From positions 1 to 64,000 of the forward strand of contig CAYYQN010000001.1 in NCBI GenBank assembly GCA_964473865.1: a stretch of DNA of 64,000 nucleotides, read 5' to 3'. This stretch comes from CAIMUX01 sp964473865. Lineage in GTDB: Bacteria > Eisenbacteria > RBG-16-71-46 > CAIMUX01. Each line of letters begins with the position of its first letter. Position 1 is the first letter of the stretch. This document shows, piece by piece, positions 18,973-27,997 of the stretch. A program made the translations under genes and the position numbers. The notes below the pieces were generated by a model. The model was not told the DNA's origin and did no database searches. It saw nothing but the letters and a program-made list of their open reading frames with translations.

Positions 18973-21558
18973 TCACTCCCCGAGCGTCAACTCGACGCGA
19001 TGCTCCCGGCCATCCGGCGGGATCGGAACGATCGCCGCCCCCTCGCGGATCTGGATCGAAACACCGTCGATGACGCCGTGAGTCACCCGGTTTGCGCGGC
19101 CGGACGGGTTGTGCACCCGCAGGTCCAGGGTCGTCCCGCCCCCGGGCAGCCGATACCGGAGGGCGAATCCGGGCCAGCGGTCGGGGATGCGGGGACGCAC
19201 CTGGAGGACGGTTCCGTCGCGCAGCGTCACGCCGAGGACGGTCTCGAGAGCGACCCGATACATCCAACCGGCTGAGCCGGTGTACCAGCTCCATCCTCCG
19301 CGCCCGACGTGCGGCGGCGCCCCGTAGATGTCCGCCGCCACCACGTAGGGTTCCAGCTGGTACCGCGCCACTTCCTCCGCGGTCGTCGTGCGATGGATCG
19401 GATTCATCCAGGCCAGCACCTCGGCCGCCAGATCCCGGCGATCCAGCTCCGCAAACGCCCGGACCACCCAGAGCGCGGCGTGCGTGTACTGCCCGCCGTT
19501 CTCGCGGACTCCGGCCGGATACCCCTTGATGTAACCGGGGTCGTGCGGGGTGTCCTGCAGCGGCGGAGTGAGGAGCCGCACGATGCGCCCGTCGCGATCG
19601 AGCAGCAACTCTTCCACGGCATCCATGGCCTGCCGCATCCGCTCCCCGGGAGCCGCCCCGGACATCACCGCCCACGCCTGGACCAAGGCATCGATCCGAC
19701 ACTCGTCGCCATTCGCCGTGCCGAGCGGCACGCCGTCATCGTAGTAGCCGCGCAGATACCAGCGTCCGTCCCAGCCTCCCTCGTTCACCGCCGCTCGCAG
19801 CCGATCGCGGGCGGCGCGGTATCGTTCCGCGCGTTCGGGGTCGCGTCGCTCCCGGCAGATCGGGATGAAGCCGTCGAGCACCGAGACCAGGAAGAACGCC
19901 ATCCAGACGCTCTCGCCCTCACCCCGCCGGCCCACCCGGTTCATTCCATCGTTCCAGTCGCCCGTCCCGAACAGCGGCAACCCGTGGACGCCGGTGACCA
20001 GGGAGCGATCGATCGCCCGACAGCAGTGCTCGTAGAGATCCGACGATTCGCCGGAAGCTTCCGGACTCAGGAAGGCCTCGTCCTCACCGGGGGCCAGCGC
20101 GCGGGCGCGGAGGAACTCCGCCCGCTCCGCCAGCACGCCGCGGTCCCCGGTGGTCCCGACGTAGAAGGAGGTGACGTACGGCAGCCAGAGCAGGTCGTCC
20201 GCGAAACGGGTCCGGATCCCGAGGTCTCGCGGCGGATGCCACCAGTGAAGGACATCACCCTCGACGAACTGGTGCGCGGCGTGCAGGAGGATCTGTTCGC
20301 GGGTCCGCGCGGGGTCCAGGTAGATCCAGGCGGCGGCATCCTGCAGCTGATCTCGAAAGCCAAAGGCCCCGCCGGATTGGTAGAAGGCCGAACGCGCCCA
20401 TAGCCGACAGACCAGCACCTGGTAGGCGAGCCAGCCGTTCATCATCAGGTCGAGCGCGGGATCCGGTGTCGCAAACTGAAGCCCTTGGAGCGCCGTGTTC
20501 CAGAACGACCGGACCTCCTCCAACGCCGCATCCGCCGCCGCTCGCGTCCCGAACCGTTCCAGCAAGGCCAGCGCTTCCGCGCGGTTCGAGCCTTCGCCGA
20601 GCACGAGCCAGACGACCGCTTCGCCTCCCGCGGGCAGCGCGAGCTCCAGACTGAGCGCCGCGACGGGTAGCGCCCCATCCGGGGCGAGACGCCGTAGCTC
20701 GTCACTCTTCTCCTCGTCTCCCGACCACGGCCACGCCTCGCCGGCCGCCCCCCTGCCGCTCCCCGCAGCGGATGACCCGTCTGTCGCGCCTTCCCGACCT
20801 GCCCCGCCTGGCGGCTTCCCCACGCCGGCGCCCAGCACCCGGGCCCCGACTCTTCGCCGGGCATCCTCTCGGTCGCCGGCGACCGCAACTTCGGCTGCTC
20901 CCCACATGAATGCCGCCGACCGCTCGTACCCGGTCTGCTGCTCGTTACCGGCGAAGACCGCGCCGCGGGCCGGGTCGGTCTCGATCTCGACAAACGGGGC
21001 GGTCTCTTCCGGCCGATGGCCAAGCACCAGCCGCCACGCGGCAAAGACCGTGAGCCGGCGGTCGCGATCGGCGAGATTGCGCACGCGAAGGCGGGTGAGC
21101 TTGACCGGGAGAGAGCGAGGAACAAACACGACGGTCGTCTGCTCCAGCTCCTCTCCGGTCACGGCGAAGCGCGTATAGCCGAAGCCATGGGCCGCCTCAT
21201 AGTCGACCGGGAGTGGATCGGGGCCGGGCAGCGGGGACCACCGGCGCCCGGTCTCTTCGTCGCGGATCAGGAGCGCTTCGGAGCACGGGTCTGTCACGGC
21301 ATCGTTGGACCAGGGAGTGAGACGATGCTCCCGGCTGTTCCCATGCCAGGTGTAGCCCGCCCCGCGCTCGCTGATCAGGAATCCGAACGCCTCGTTGGCG
21401 ATCACGTTGATCCAGGGGCGCGGCGGCAGGCAGTGGCCGTGCTCACTTCGCCAGGGGATCCGGATGACGTATTCGCGTCCGTCCGCGCTGAAGCCTCCGT
21501 GGGGACCGGGGAACCGCTGCGGTCCGATCACCGTCTGCTCCTCAGGCACGCGGGTCAT
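18973..21558 (-). CDS. GH94-type glycoside phosphorylase, catalytic part (cyclic beta-1,2-glucan synthase C-terminal-like)
   Basis: The 861-aa product matches the C-terminal GH94 half of cyclic beta-1,2-glucan synthases and 1,2-beta-oligoglucan phosphorylases. Key motifs are PGPHGGFSADGREYVI, PWINVIANEAFGFLISERGA, GYTWHGNSREHRLTPWSND, GFRDQLQDAAAW and GTGDWNDGMN, which carries the catalytic general-acid Asp. AEEVARYQLEPYVVAADIY and GRGGWSWYTGSAGWMYR follow near the C-terminus. Such enzymes reversibly phosphorolyse beta-glucosidic bonds to sugar 1-phosphate. No membrane or GT84 segment is present, so it is probably cytoplasmic or periplasmic. The ATG at 21558 overlaps the TGA of the upstream gene as ATGA, indicating translational coupling. 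The open frame extends further upstream but out of frame with the family. Confidence 0.85.
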   Translation of the reverse strand: MTRVPEEQTVIGPQRFPGPHGGFSADGREYVIRIPWRSEHGHCLPPRPWINVIANEAFGFLISERGAGYTWHGNSREHRLTPWSNDAVTDPCSEALLIRDEETGRRWSPLPGPDPLPVDYEAAHGFGYTRFAVTGEELEQTTVVFVPRSLPVKLTRLRVRNLADRDRRLTVFAAWRLVLGHRPEETAPFVEIETDPARGAVFAGNEQQTGYERSAAFMWGAAEVAVAGDREDARRRVGARVLGAGVGKPPGGAGREGATDGSSAAGSGRGAAGEAWPWSGDEEKSDELRRLAPDGALPVAALSLELALPAGGEAVVWLVLGEGSNRAEALALLERFGTRAAADAALEEVRSFWNTALQGLQFATPDPALDLMMNGWLAYQVLVCRLWARSAFYQSGGAFGFRDQLQDAAAWIYLDPARTREQILLHAAHQFVEGDVLHWWHPPRDLGIRTRFADDLLWLPYVTSFYVGTTGDRGVLAERAEFLRARALAPGEDEAFLSPEASGESSDLYEHCCRAIDRSLVTGVHGLPLFGTGDWNDGMNRVGRRGEGESVWMAFFLVSVLDGFIPICRERRDPERAERYRAARDRLRAAVNEGGWDGRWYLRGYYDDGVPLGTANGDECRIDALVQAWAVMSGAAPGERMRQAMDAVEELLLDRDGRIVRLLTPPLQDTPHDPGYIKGYPAGVRENGGQYTHAALWVVRAFAELDRRDLAAEVLAWMNPIHRTTTAEEVARYQLEPYVVAADIYGAPPHVGRGGWSWYTGSAGWMYRVALETVLGVTLRDGTVLQVRPRIPDRWPGFALRYRLPGGGTTLDLRVHNPSGRANRVTHGVIDGVSIQIREGAAIVPIPPDGREHRVELTLGE

Positions 21559-22829
21559 AGACGCCGGAATCCGCCGTCCGGGTCGCCGACCCACACGTCG
21601 ATCGGTAGCCCCAGCATGGTCCAGAACCGAGCTGCGAGAGGCGCGGCTTCCGGCAGCAAGTAGGCGGCCGGACCGCCGCCCGTCGGAGGCGGCTTGGACG
21701 ACCCCGGAGGCCTGCCGGCCGCGACGACGGCGCGAGGCGCGCCCGAAACGACGTATGCCTTCCTGGGCTGCAGGGAGAGGCACGGCGGGTCCGGCTCGGA
21801 ACCGTGCAACCCGCGCCAGGCGGCACGATCCGGACGCACGTCGGGATCCGCGCAGAGGATCGCGGCCGCCAGTCGCTCCAGCTCGTACGCGCGCGCCGTC
21901 GCCAGGCCCAGATCGCGCCAGCGTCCCTCTTCTTCGCGCGCCGCCGCGACAAAGAAGCCCTCGACCGCCCCGGCGAAGTCGCCCGACTCCAGGTCCAACA
22001 GGGCCAGGGCTGCCTCGCGATCGCCGGCCACTCCGGTCAGAAAGGTGCGCTCGCTGACTTCGCCCGGATCGATCGTCACTCGCGTGCGCAGGGAAAACAC
22101 GGGATCGAGCACGTCGCCGGTGGATCCCGGCAGGCCGGCTTGGGGCCGCAGCGCCGCCGGCTGCAGCGCGTCCCGTCCGCGACCCAAGAAGCGCATCCGG
22201 TCCGTCTCGTGCCGGACCTCATCCGCGGTGAGCAGAGCGTGGACCAGGCACGGAAACGAATCCCCCGAATCCCGCGGCCGGCGACGAAAGAGAAGCGCTC
22301 TTCGGCTCGGAACGAACTCGGAGCGCACAAAGAGACGCGAGAACGCCGGGTGCGAATTGTGCGCGGCCGGCGGCTGCAACACGACCTCTCCGTAGGTCGT
22401 GACCTCCAGGGTGCGCGCGCATGGGGAGTGGTTCCGCAGGCGCAGACGCCTGAGCTCCAGACCACGATCCTCGCCGGCTTGGGGCGGCACGCAGGTTTCA
22501 CAGATCGCCTCGAGTTCTCCGATCCGGACCGAGAGCACGGCTCGCCCGGGCTCCCGATGGAACCTCGGGCGACTCGGTGGTTCCGACCCGGACCTGTCGC
22601 CCAGCAGGCAGGTCCAACCGTGATCGAGATCGCGCACGAAAAACCGGATGCCGGCTCCGCCGGCCGGCGGGCCGCCGCTCCAGGAAGTCAGCGCGATGCG
22701 GCCAAACCAGGAAGACCCCGCCCCGTCGCCGTCCAGGAGCACGCCGTACCGTCCGTTCGAGAGAACGCCGCGGTCCCGCAGGACCGCGGGGCCCGCGGGC
22801 CGGGGCGCGCTGTCGATCGAAGCAGGCAT
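21555..22829 (-). CDS. GH94-associated N-terminal (carbohydrate-binding) half of a beta-glucan phosphorylase-like system
   Basis: The 424-aa product begins RDRGVLSNGRYGVLLDGDG and continues WFGRIALTSWSGG, TYGEVVLQPPAAHNSHPAFS, LFVRSEFVPSRRALLFRRRP and ETDRMRFLGRG. These match the beta-sandwich and linker region preceding the catalytic GH94 barrel in cyclic beta-1,2-glucan synthase C-terminal halves. It ends soon after ERLAAAILCADPDVRP; the next block seen in relatives is replaced by a low-complexity proline/glycine stretch. The remaining half is the overlapping downstream gene. A single ancestral protein thus appears split in two, and the halves probably associate. The ATG at 22829 has an aagga ribosome-binding site. 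The kinase gene ends 166 bp upstream on the same strand. Confidence 0.7.
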   Translation of the reverse strand: MPASIDSAPRPAGPAVLRDRGVLSNGRYGVLLDGDGAGSSWFGRIALTSWSGGPPAGGAGIRFFVRDLDHGWTCLLGDRSGSEPPSRPRFHREPGRAVLSVRIGELEAICETCVPPQAGEDRGLELRRLRLRNHSPCARTLEVTTYGEVVLQPPAAHNSHPAFSRLFVRSEFVPSRRALLFRRRPRDSGDSFPCLVHALLTADEVRHETDRMRFLGRGRDALQPAALRPQAGLPGSTGDVLDPVFSLRTRVTIDPGEVSERTFLTGVAGDREAALALLDLESGDFAGAVEGFFVAAAREEEGRWRDLGLATARAYELERLAAAILCADPDVRPDRAAWRGLHGSEPDPPCLSLQPRKAYVVSGAPRAVVAAGRPPGSSKPPPTGGGPAAYLLPEAAPLAARFWTMLGLPIDVWVGDPDGGFRRL

Positions 22830-22995
22830 CCGCAGTCCTTGTCTCCCGCCGCGGCGGACCAGGACAGATGGCGATACAAGGAAGGCGCCAGCCGGGCGAG
22901 CGCGGTCGCGTCCGGAGTGCGCCTGATCGCTGGGATGCTAGCAAAGATCCGGAGGGCCCCGCTAGACGGATCTCGGGCGCCCCGAGGGCCGGGAA

Positions 22996-24615
22996 TCAGG
23001 CTCCCCGGGGTCGCGGACCGGCGCCCGATTCGGCGAACTCCTTCATGGCCCGGACGAGCGCTCCGACCCGCTCGATCCCCTCGATCGAGTGCGTCGCCGC
23101 CGCCGGCATCTCCCGCAGGACCGCCTCGAGATCGGATGCGCGCAGCTCCTCCAGGAGCCCCCGGGCCACGGCGGCATCCAGCCGCCCCTCGGCGGCCGAC
23201 TCCAGCGCTTCCTGCATCTTCCGAAGCGTCGCCGTGGCGTCGGCCACGCCTTCCCGCAGGAACCGAAGGTTGTCGCCGATGCGCTGCGCCGGCACGTTGA
23301 TCTCATGGGCCATACCGCCCGCGAGCTGGGCGAGAGCCTCCAGTTTCTGAGCGGAGCGGAGCTGTACCTCCATCCGTTCGTGATCGAGTCGGGCTCGCTG
23401 TGCCGCGGAGAGGTCCTCCACGACCGCGAGCATGGTCGGCATCGCCCGATGCGGATCGGTGTGCACGACCGGCCGGAAGGAGACGCGCACATACCGGTGG
23501 AGGTAGGTGTCATCGGCTTCCACCGAGACGTCGCGACCCTCGACGGTCGCATCCCAGGCCCGGCGTTGCGCCTCGCGGAGGTAGCACGCGGCTGCGGTGC
23601 AGCCCGGATGGAGCAACTCGTGGAATTCCAGCCCCGAGATCTCGCCTGGTCCGCGATGGCCCCACGTTTCAAGGGTGTGATTGCCGCGAACCACGCAGCC
23701 GACGAAGTCCACGAGCGCGACGAACTCGGGAAGCGCATCGAGCGTCGCCCTCCACTCTTCCTTGACCGCGCAGGACCATTCGAGGAGACGCGACAGTTCT
23801 TCCTGTTCGCGGCGGCGGTCGGTGACATCCCGCCGGACGCCGATGACCCCGGTCACGCTTCCATCCTCACCGCGCATCGGCGCCACCGAGATCTGATGGA
23901 AGCGCCGGCCGTGCGGCCCCTCCGTCTCCCACTCGTAGTCGACCTGTTCCCCGTCCAGCGCGCGCCGGGCCGCCTCCTCGTAGGTTGCCGCCGGCACGGG
24001 TCCCAGGAGATCGCGGACCGTGTGGCCCAGGATCTGCGCCGGAACGATCCCCTCGGCTTTGAGTTGCCGGCCGTAGAGGCCGGTGTGACGCAACTCCCGG
24101 TCGAGAGTGAAGACAACGTCGTCTGTGATCTCCACCAGGGCTCGAAACCGTTCCTCGTCGCAGCCCCGGACCGCGGCCGATTCGAGGCGACAGACCGCAC
24201 CGAGAATCTCACCCCCGGGGCCGCGCACCGGGGCCACGTGGTAGCCGGGGCTCGGGGTCCGCTCCCCCGGCTCGGCGGGGCCGGTCGCGCTCGGTGGCGC
24301 GCCGGTCTCCAGAATGGCCGCCAGCCCCGACGCGAGCGAGCTTCGCAGCGCGTCCGGCAGGGCCAGGTCGCCCACCGATGCCCCGGGAAGCTCACGAAGG
24401 GAGAGGCCGGCAGCCTGCGCCGCCGCGGTGCTGCCAGTGAGCGTGCGGCCGCGCCGGTCGAAGACAATGATCGGTTCCGTCGCCGTAGAGAGAACTGCCC
24501 GCAGAACGAACTCGCCGGGAACGGAGGAAAGTGAGCGCGATGGCTCGGCCGGGATCGACTCCGGATTCGCCATCGGAGGACGCAAGTGTGTGACTCGGGC
24601 TGGACCACGACTCAT
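22996..24615 (-). CDS. multi-PAS sensor protein with HisKA domain but no ATPase domain
   Basis: The 539-aa product (ATG at 24615) has three PAS-like regions. They begin near AVLSTATEPIIVFDRRGR, RFRALVEITDDVVFTLDREL and EWRATLDALPEFVALVDF, and the second ends VIGVRRDVTDRR. A coiled linker leads to an H-box, LEALAQLAGGMAHEINVPAQ, with the phosphoacceptor His around residue 450. Histidine kinases of this type continue into an HATPase_c domain with N, G1 and G2 boxes. Here the protein stops shortly after RVGALVRAMKEFAESG, and none of those boxes is visible before the next gene. It cannot autophosphorylate alone and may be a truncated relic, a phosphotransfer partner or a signal sink. A later ATG at 24573 is an alternative start. 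Confidence 0.78.
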   Translation of the reverse strand: MSRGPARVTHLRPPMANPESIPAEPSRSLSSVPGEFVLRAVLSTATEPIIVFDRRGRTLTGSTAAAQAAGLSLRELPGASVGDLALPDALRSSLASGLAAILETGAPPSATGPAEPGERTPSPGYHVAPVRGPGGEILGAVCRLESAAVRGCDEERFRALVEITDDVVFTLDRELRHTGLYGRQLKAEGIVPAQILGHTVRDLLGPVPAATYEEAARRALDGEQVDYEWETEGPHGRRFHQISVAPMRGEDGSVTGVIGVRRDVTDRRREQEELSRLLEWSCAVKEEWRATLDALPEFVALVDFVGCVVRGNHTLETWGHRGPGEISGLEFHELLHPGCTAAACYLREAQRRAWDATVEGRDVSVEADDTYLHRYVRVSFRPVVHTDPHRAMPTMLAVVEDLSAAQRARLDHERMEVQLRSAQKLEALAQLAGGMAHEINVPAQRIGDNLRFLREGVADATATLRKMQEALESAAEGRLDAAVARGLLEELRASDLEAVLREMPAAATHSIEGIERVGALVRAMKEFAESGAGPRPRGA

Positions 24616-24921
24616 GTCCACGAACCCCCCAACCCTACCGGGTCTGGTAGAAACGCCGCCCCCAAACGCCGCAAGATTCCGCAAACGATGTGCTCACTCT
24701 ATCGGCCCGGCGATCCGCATTTCTTACGGGAAAGAAGATCGCCGCCCGGGGTCGCCGCCGGCCCGAATTCGGTGACCGGTAGCCTCGAGAGACGCGCTCC
24801 AACTGAGGGAGTCGATCTCCCGGAACCAGAAGGACCAGTGGGGGTGACAAGGGGCGTCGTGCCGGGGTGTCATCGATTCTCCGGGCGGCCGCGCCGCCCT
24901 TGTTGGCAGGAGGGAACAGCC

Positions 24922-25266
24922 ATGCAGCTGCGCATCCATTCCCACGGATTTCATGCGGACGACGACCTTCGCCAGGCAATAGAAAGACGAATCCGGCTCT
25001 CTCTCGGACGATTCGAGTCCCGGGTCCACGAGGTCCAGGTCTGGCTCAGCGACGACAATGGACCTCGCCGGGGAGCGGACAAGACCGTTCGCATCGAGCT
25101 CAACCTAGCCGGCGTTCGCGACCTTCGGGTCGAGCAGACGGCCACGAGCTGGCAGGAAGCTCTCGATCTGGCCACCGGTCGCATGGGCCGGACCGCGGCC
25201 CGTGAGATCGAGCGACGCCGGAACCGACGTCTCCACACGGACCTCGCAACGTTTGCGTGGCAATGA
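24922..25266 (+). CDS. hpf: ribosome hibernation promoting factor / RaiA-like protein
   Basis: The 114-aa product begins MQLRIHSHGFHADDDLRQAI, then RRIRLSLGRFESRVHEVQVW, and is highly basic. It matches the short HPF/RaiA (S30EA) fold, a beta-alpha-beta-beta-beta-alpha protein that binds the ribosome decoding region in stationary phase or stress. The variant here has the conserved second strand pair (RIELNLAG, LRVEQTATS) and helix 2 (EALDLATGRMGRTAAREIER). No C-terminal dimerisation domain is present, so it resembles short HPF or YfiA. A strong aggagg ribosome-binding site precedes the ATG. It is divergent from the PAS kinase gene, with about 300 bp between the starts. Confidence 0.82.
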   Translation: MQLRIHSHGFHADDDLRQAIERRIRLSLGRFESRVHEVQVWLSDDNGPRRGADKTVRIELNLAGVRDLRVEQTATSWQEALDLATGRMGRTAAREIERRRNRRLHTDLATFAWQ

Positions 25267-25605
25267 CGCCATCGTTCGAGCCTGGCGTGCTCGAGCCTTC
25301 GATCCCAACAGACCCTGAGTCCAAATGCCGCCCGGTTGAACACGGAACGGACGATCGGCGCGGCCCGACCGTCCGTTTGCTCTCTTGCCTGCATCCTGCC
25401 GGAGGATCCGCCGGCAGGCGTTGCGCCCGCGGCGGCCGCGCTCTGCGTCGGCGCCTTGGACCGCCGCGCTTCGGGGTGGATCGCGCGTTGATTCCCCTTC
25501 CCCGCGCCACGTCGTAGAATCGTCGCGTGGACCGAGGCGGATCCGCTCGCGCTCGAAGAAGGAGCGTGCGCGGGCCGCAGAGCCGCCAGGCTCGGGAGGA
25601 GTGGG
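25267..25605. other. intergenic region
   Basis: About 340 bases separate the hibernation factor gene from the Asp-box gene. A TAGAAT hexamer (25515-25520) might be a -10 box, but no matching -35 is found at 16-18 bp. No gene or RNA feature was recognised. Confidence 0.4.
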
Positions 25606-27450
25606 ATGAGCAGACGCCGCTGGTCGACTCCCCGCACGATCACTCTGGGAGTCCTGATCGTGTTTGTGGCTGCCGCCGGCTGGATCTCGCTCTCTGCGAT
25701 CCGGCCGCACCCCGCGGGACCCACTCGCGGGAGCGGACTCGCCCCCCCCATCCCGGAACCGGAGCCGGCCGGACCGAATCTCACCCCGCCTGCGCCCGCC
25801 GGCGACACCAGGCGCCACGGCACGGCGCCGGTGCGGCTGACGGAGCGGGGAGAACTCGCCGCCCGGGCGCCGGCCTCGCCATCGCTTCCCGCCACCGCGC
25901 CGCCTTCCACGGGAGCGCCGGGCGGGACGCGCGCCGCCGGGGGGCGCTCCGCCTGGCCGAACGTGCGTGTCGACTCCGCGGTGTCATCGCCGGAGGAAAC
26001 CGCAATCGCCATCGATCCGGCCAACCCGAACCGGATCGTCGCTGTGGCCCAGGGTTCCGGCTGCTACCACTTTCACAGTGTCGACGGTGGCGCTACCTGG
26101 ACCGAGGGGCTGATCAGCGACCCCTACGATCTGGGCGATCCCACGCTGGCCATGGACGCGAACGGAGTCGCCTTCTACGGCTACATCGGCAAGTGGACAC
26201 ACTCGGGGATCTTTGTGGCCCGCTCCATGGACGGCGGAGCCACCTGGCAGCCGGGGGTGCCGGTCATCGAGCACGAGGGAGCCACGCCGTTCGAGGACAA
26301 GGAGTACCCGGCGTGCGACCGCACCAACGGTCCGTACGGCGGCAGCCTCTATGTCGCCTGGACCCAATTCGACACCTACGGGAGCCCGATTCCGGCGGAC
26401 AGCTCGCGGGTGCTCTTCTCGTACTCGCGCGACCAGGGAATCACCTTCGCCCCGCCCACCCGGGTGAGCGACCGCGGGGGCAACTGCGTGGACGGGGACG
26501 ACACCGTGGAGGGCGCCGTGCCCTCGGTGGATCTGGACGGTACGGTCTATCTCGCCTGGGCGGGCCCGCGCGGAATCGAGTTCGACCGTTCCGTCGATGG
26601 CGGCCAGACCTGGGGGACCGACCGGATCATCAGCGACATGCCGGGAGGCTGGGATTTCCCGGTGAGCGGAATCTACCGCGTCAACGGCCTGCCGATGACC
26701 AGGTGCGACCTCAGCATCGGACCCTACTCCGGGCGGGTGTACGTCCTCTGGTCGGATCAGCGGAATGGCGACACCGATGTGTTCCTCATTCACTCCGATG
26801 ACCAGGGCGCGCACTGGTCGCCGCGGGTGCGGGTGAACGGCGACGGCGTGGGCAACGGGCGCGACCAGTTCTTCCCCTGGATGGACGTCGATCCCCTGAC
26901 GGGACGGGTATATGTCGTCTTCTATGACCGGCGCGCGACGGTTGGGGTGCACACCGAGGTCTGGCTCGCCACCTCCACGGACGGCGGCGAGACGTTCGCC
27001 GAGGAGCCGATCAGTGAATCGGCTTTCACGCCGAGCGAGTCGATCTTCTTCGGAGACTACATCGGGATCTCGGCGCACAACGGGAGGGTGCGCCCGTTCT
27101 GGATGCGGCTGGACGGGAATCAACTGAGCGTCTGGACGGCGTTGATCGAGCAGAACCCGGCGGACACGGTCCTGATCGACGGCCGCGGGCGCCTCGTAGT
27201 CGTCCCGAATCCCGCGCGCACGACTGCCCACTTCTACGCCGGAGGGGCCGGGCCGAGCGCGGGCGGAGAGGTCCGGATCTTTGGCGCCGGGGGAAGACTC
27301 CTGCGCTCGCTGACCGCGCCTCCGTCGCCGAAGGCCGGTCGCCTGGCCAGTTGGGATCTGGCGGACGAGTCAGGCCGCAAGGTTCCGGCCGGGGTCTACC
27401 TGGCTCGGGGCCCGGACGGGGCCTCGGCGAGACTGGTGGTCACCCGATGA
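25606..27450 (+). CDS. secreted Asp-box (BNR-repeat) protein with FlgD-like C-terminal domain
   Basis: The product is 614 aa. Residues 10-28 form a hydrophobic signal segment (ITLGVLIVFVAAAGWISL), then a Pro/Ala-rich linker runs to about residue 125. Asp-box motifs follow regularly: SVDGGATWTE, SMDGGATWQP, SRDQGITFAP, SVDGGQTWGT, SDDQGAHWSP and STDGGETFAE. This implies a six-bladed sialidase-like propeller. The C-terminal domain (about 530-614) is FlgD-like, from VVVPNPARTTAHFYAGG to VPAGVYLARGPDGASARLVV. No catalytic sialidase residues were recognised. It resembles the giant protein at 8987-13090 but lacks its Cys-rich module. The ATG at 25606 has a gggagga ribosome-binding site. Its last 11 bp overlap the convergent Nudix gene. 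Confidence 0.82.
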   Translation: MSRRRWSTPRTITLGVLIVFVAAAGWISLSAIRPHPAGPTRGSGLAPPIPEPEPAGPNLTPPAPAGDTRRHGTAPVRLTERGELAARAPASPSLPATAPPSTGAPGGTRAAGGRSAWPNVRVDSAVSSPEETAIAIDPANPNRIVAVAQGSGCYHFHSVDGGATWTEGLISDPYDLGDPTLAMDANGVAFYGYIGKWTHSGIFVARSMDGGATWQPGVPVIEHEGATPFEDKEYPACDRTNGPYGGSLYVAWTQFDTYGSPIPADSSRVLFSYSRDQGITFAPPTRVSDRGGNCVDGDDTVEGAVPSVDLDGTVYLAWAGPRGIEFDRSVDGGQTWGTDRIISDMPGGWDFPVSGIYRVNGLPMTRCDLSIGPYSGRVYVLWSDQRNGDTDVFLIHSDDQGAHWSPRVRVNGDGVGNGRDQFFPWMDVDPLTGRVYVVFYDRRATVGVHTEVWLATSTDGGETFAEEPISESAFTPSESIFFGDYIGISAHNGRVRPFWMRLDGNQLSVWTALIEQNPADTVLIDGRGRLVVVPNPARTTAHFYAGGAGPSAGGEVRIFGAGGRLLRSLTAPPSPKAGRLASWDLADESGRKVPAGVYLARGPDGASARLVVTR

Positions 27451-27997
27451 GTCCAGTCGCGCCCCCTTGGCCGGAGGCTGCCCGCCGGGCGAACCAGAGT
27501 CCGGCGTAGATCTTGAGGTCGACCAGGACGCCGGTCTTCTCACGGGCGTGAAGCCAGGCTTCCGCGCCGTCCAACGGGACCGGATGCACGGTCAAAGACT
27601 CGCTCCCGTGCCCGCCGCCCGGCCCCACGCGCCTGAGCCCCGTGGCCCGCAACAAGGCGATGATCTCGCTCGTCGTGCCCGGGGAGGTCGGCCCGCTGGC
27701 GACGATTTCCCACCGCAGCGCCTCGAAGCCGGTCTCTTCCCTCAACTCCCGGCGGGCGCCCTCCACCAGCCCCTCCTGTTCCGTTCCCTCTTCGTCGCCG
27801 ACGAGTCCAGCCGGGAGCTCGAGCACCAGCCCGCGGACCGGCGGGCGGCGTTGCTCGACCAGCAGAAGCTCGCGGTCATCGGTGACCGCAATGATCCCCA
27901 CGATGCCGGTGATCCCGACCCGATCGGCGAATTCCCAGCCGTCCCGATCGACGAAGCGGAGGAAGCGGCCCCGGGCCAGCTCGCGATCGTCTACCAC
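27440..27997 (-). CDS. Nudix hydrolase, ADP-ribose pyrophosphatase-like
   Basis: The 185-aa product has a full Nudix box. LPAGLVGDEEG leads to EGLVEGARRELREETGFEAL, which supplies the E-x7-REL-x-EE-x-G metal-binding helix. Upstream strands (GITGIVGIIAVTDDRELLLV, EQRRPPVRGLVLELPAG) match the ADP-ribose pyrophosphatase subgroup, which splits ADP-ribose into AMP and ribose 5-phosphate. I prefer the GTG at 27997, which gives MVDDRELARGRFLRF, aligns with family starts and overlaps the stop of sppA by 7 nt. A GTG at 28027 in the same frame would add ten residues. The gene lies directly downstream of sppA and overlaps the convergent Asp-box gene at its 3' end. Confidence 0.85.
   Translation of the reverse strand: MVDDRELARGRFLRFVDRDGWEFADRVGITGIVGIIAVTDDRELLLVEQRRPPVRGLVLELPAGLVGDEEGTEQEGLVEGARRELREETGFEALRWEIVASGPTSPGTTSEIIALLRATGLRRVGPGGGHGSESLTVHPVPLDGAEAWLHAREKTGVLVDLKIYAGLWFARRAASGQGGATGLIG

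Noticed and set aside
24922..25266. Longer start of the hibernation factor at 24586
   Set aside because: The extra 112 residues have no similarity, and the internal ATG has a strong aggagg site.
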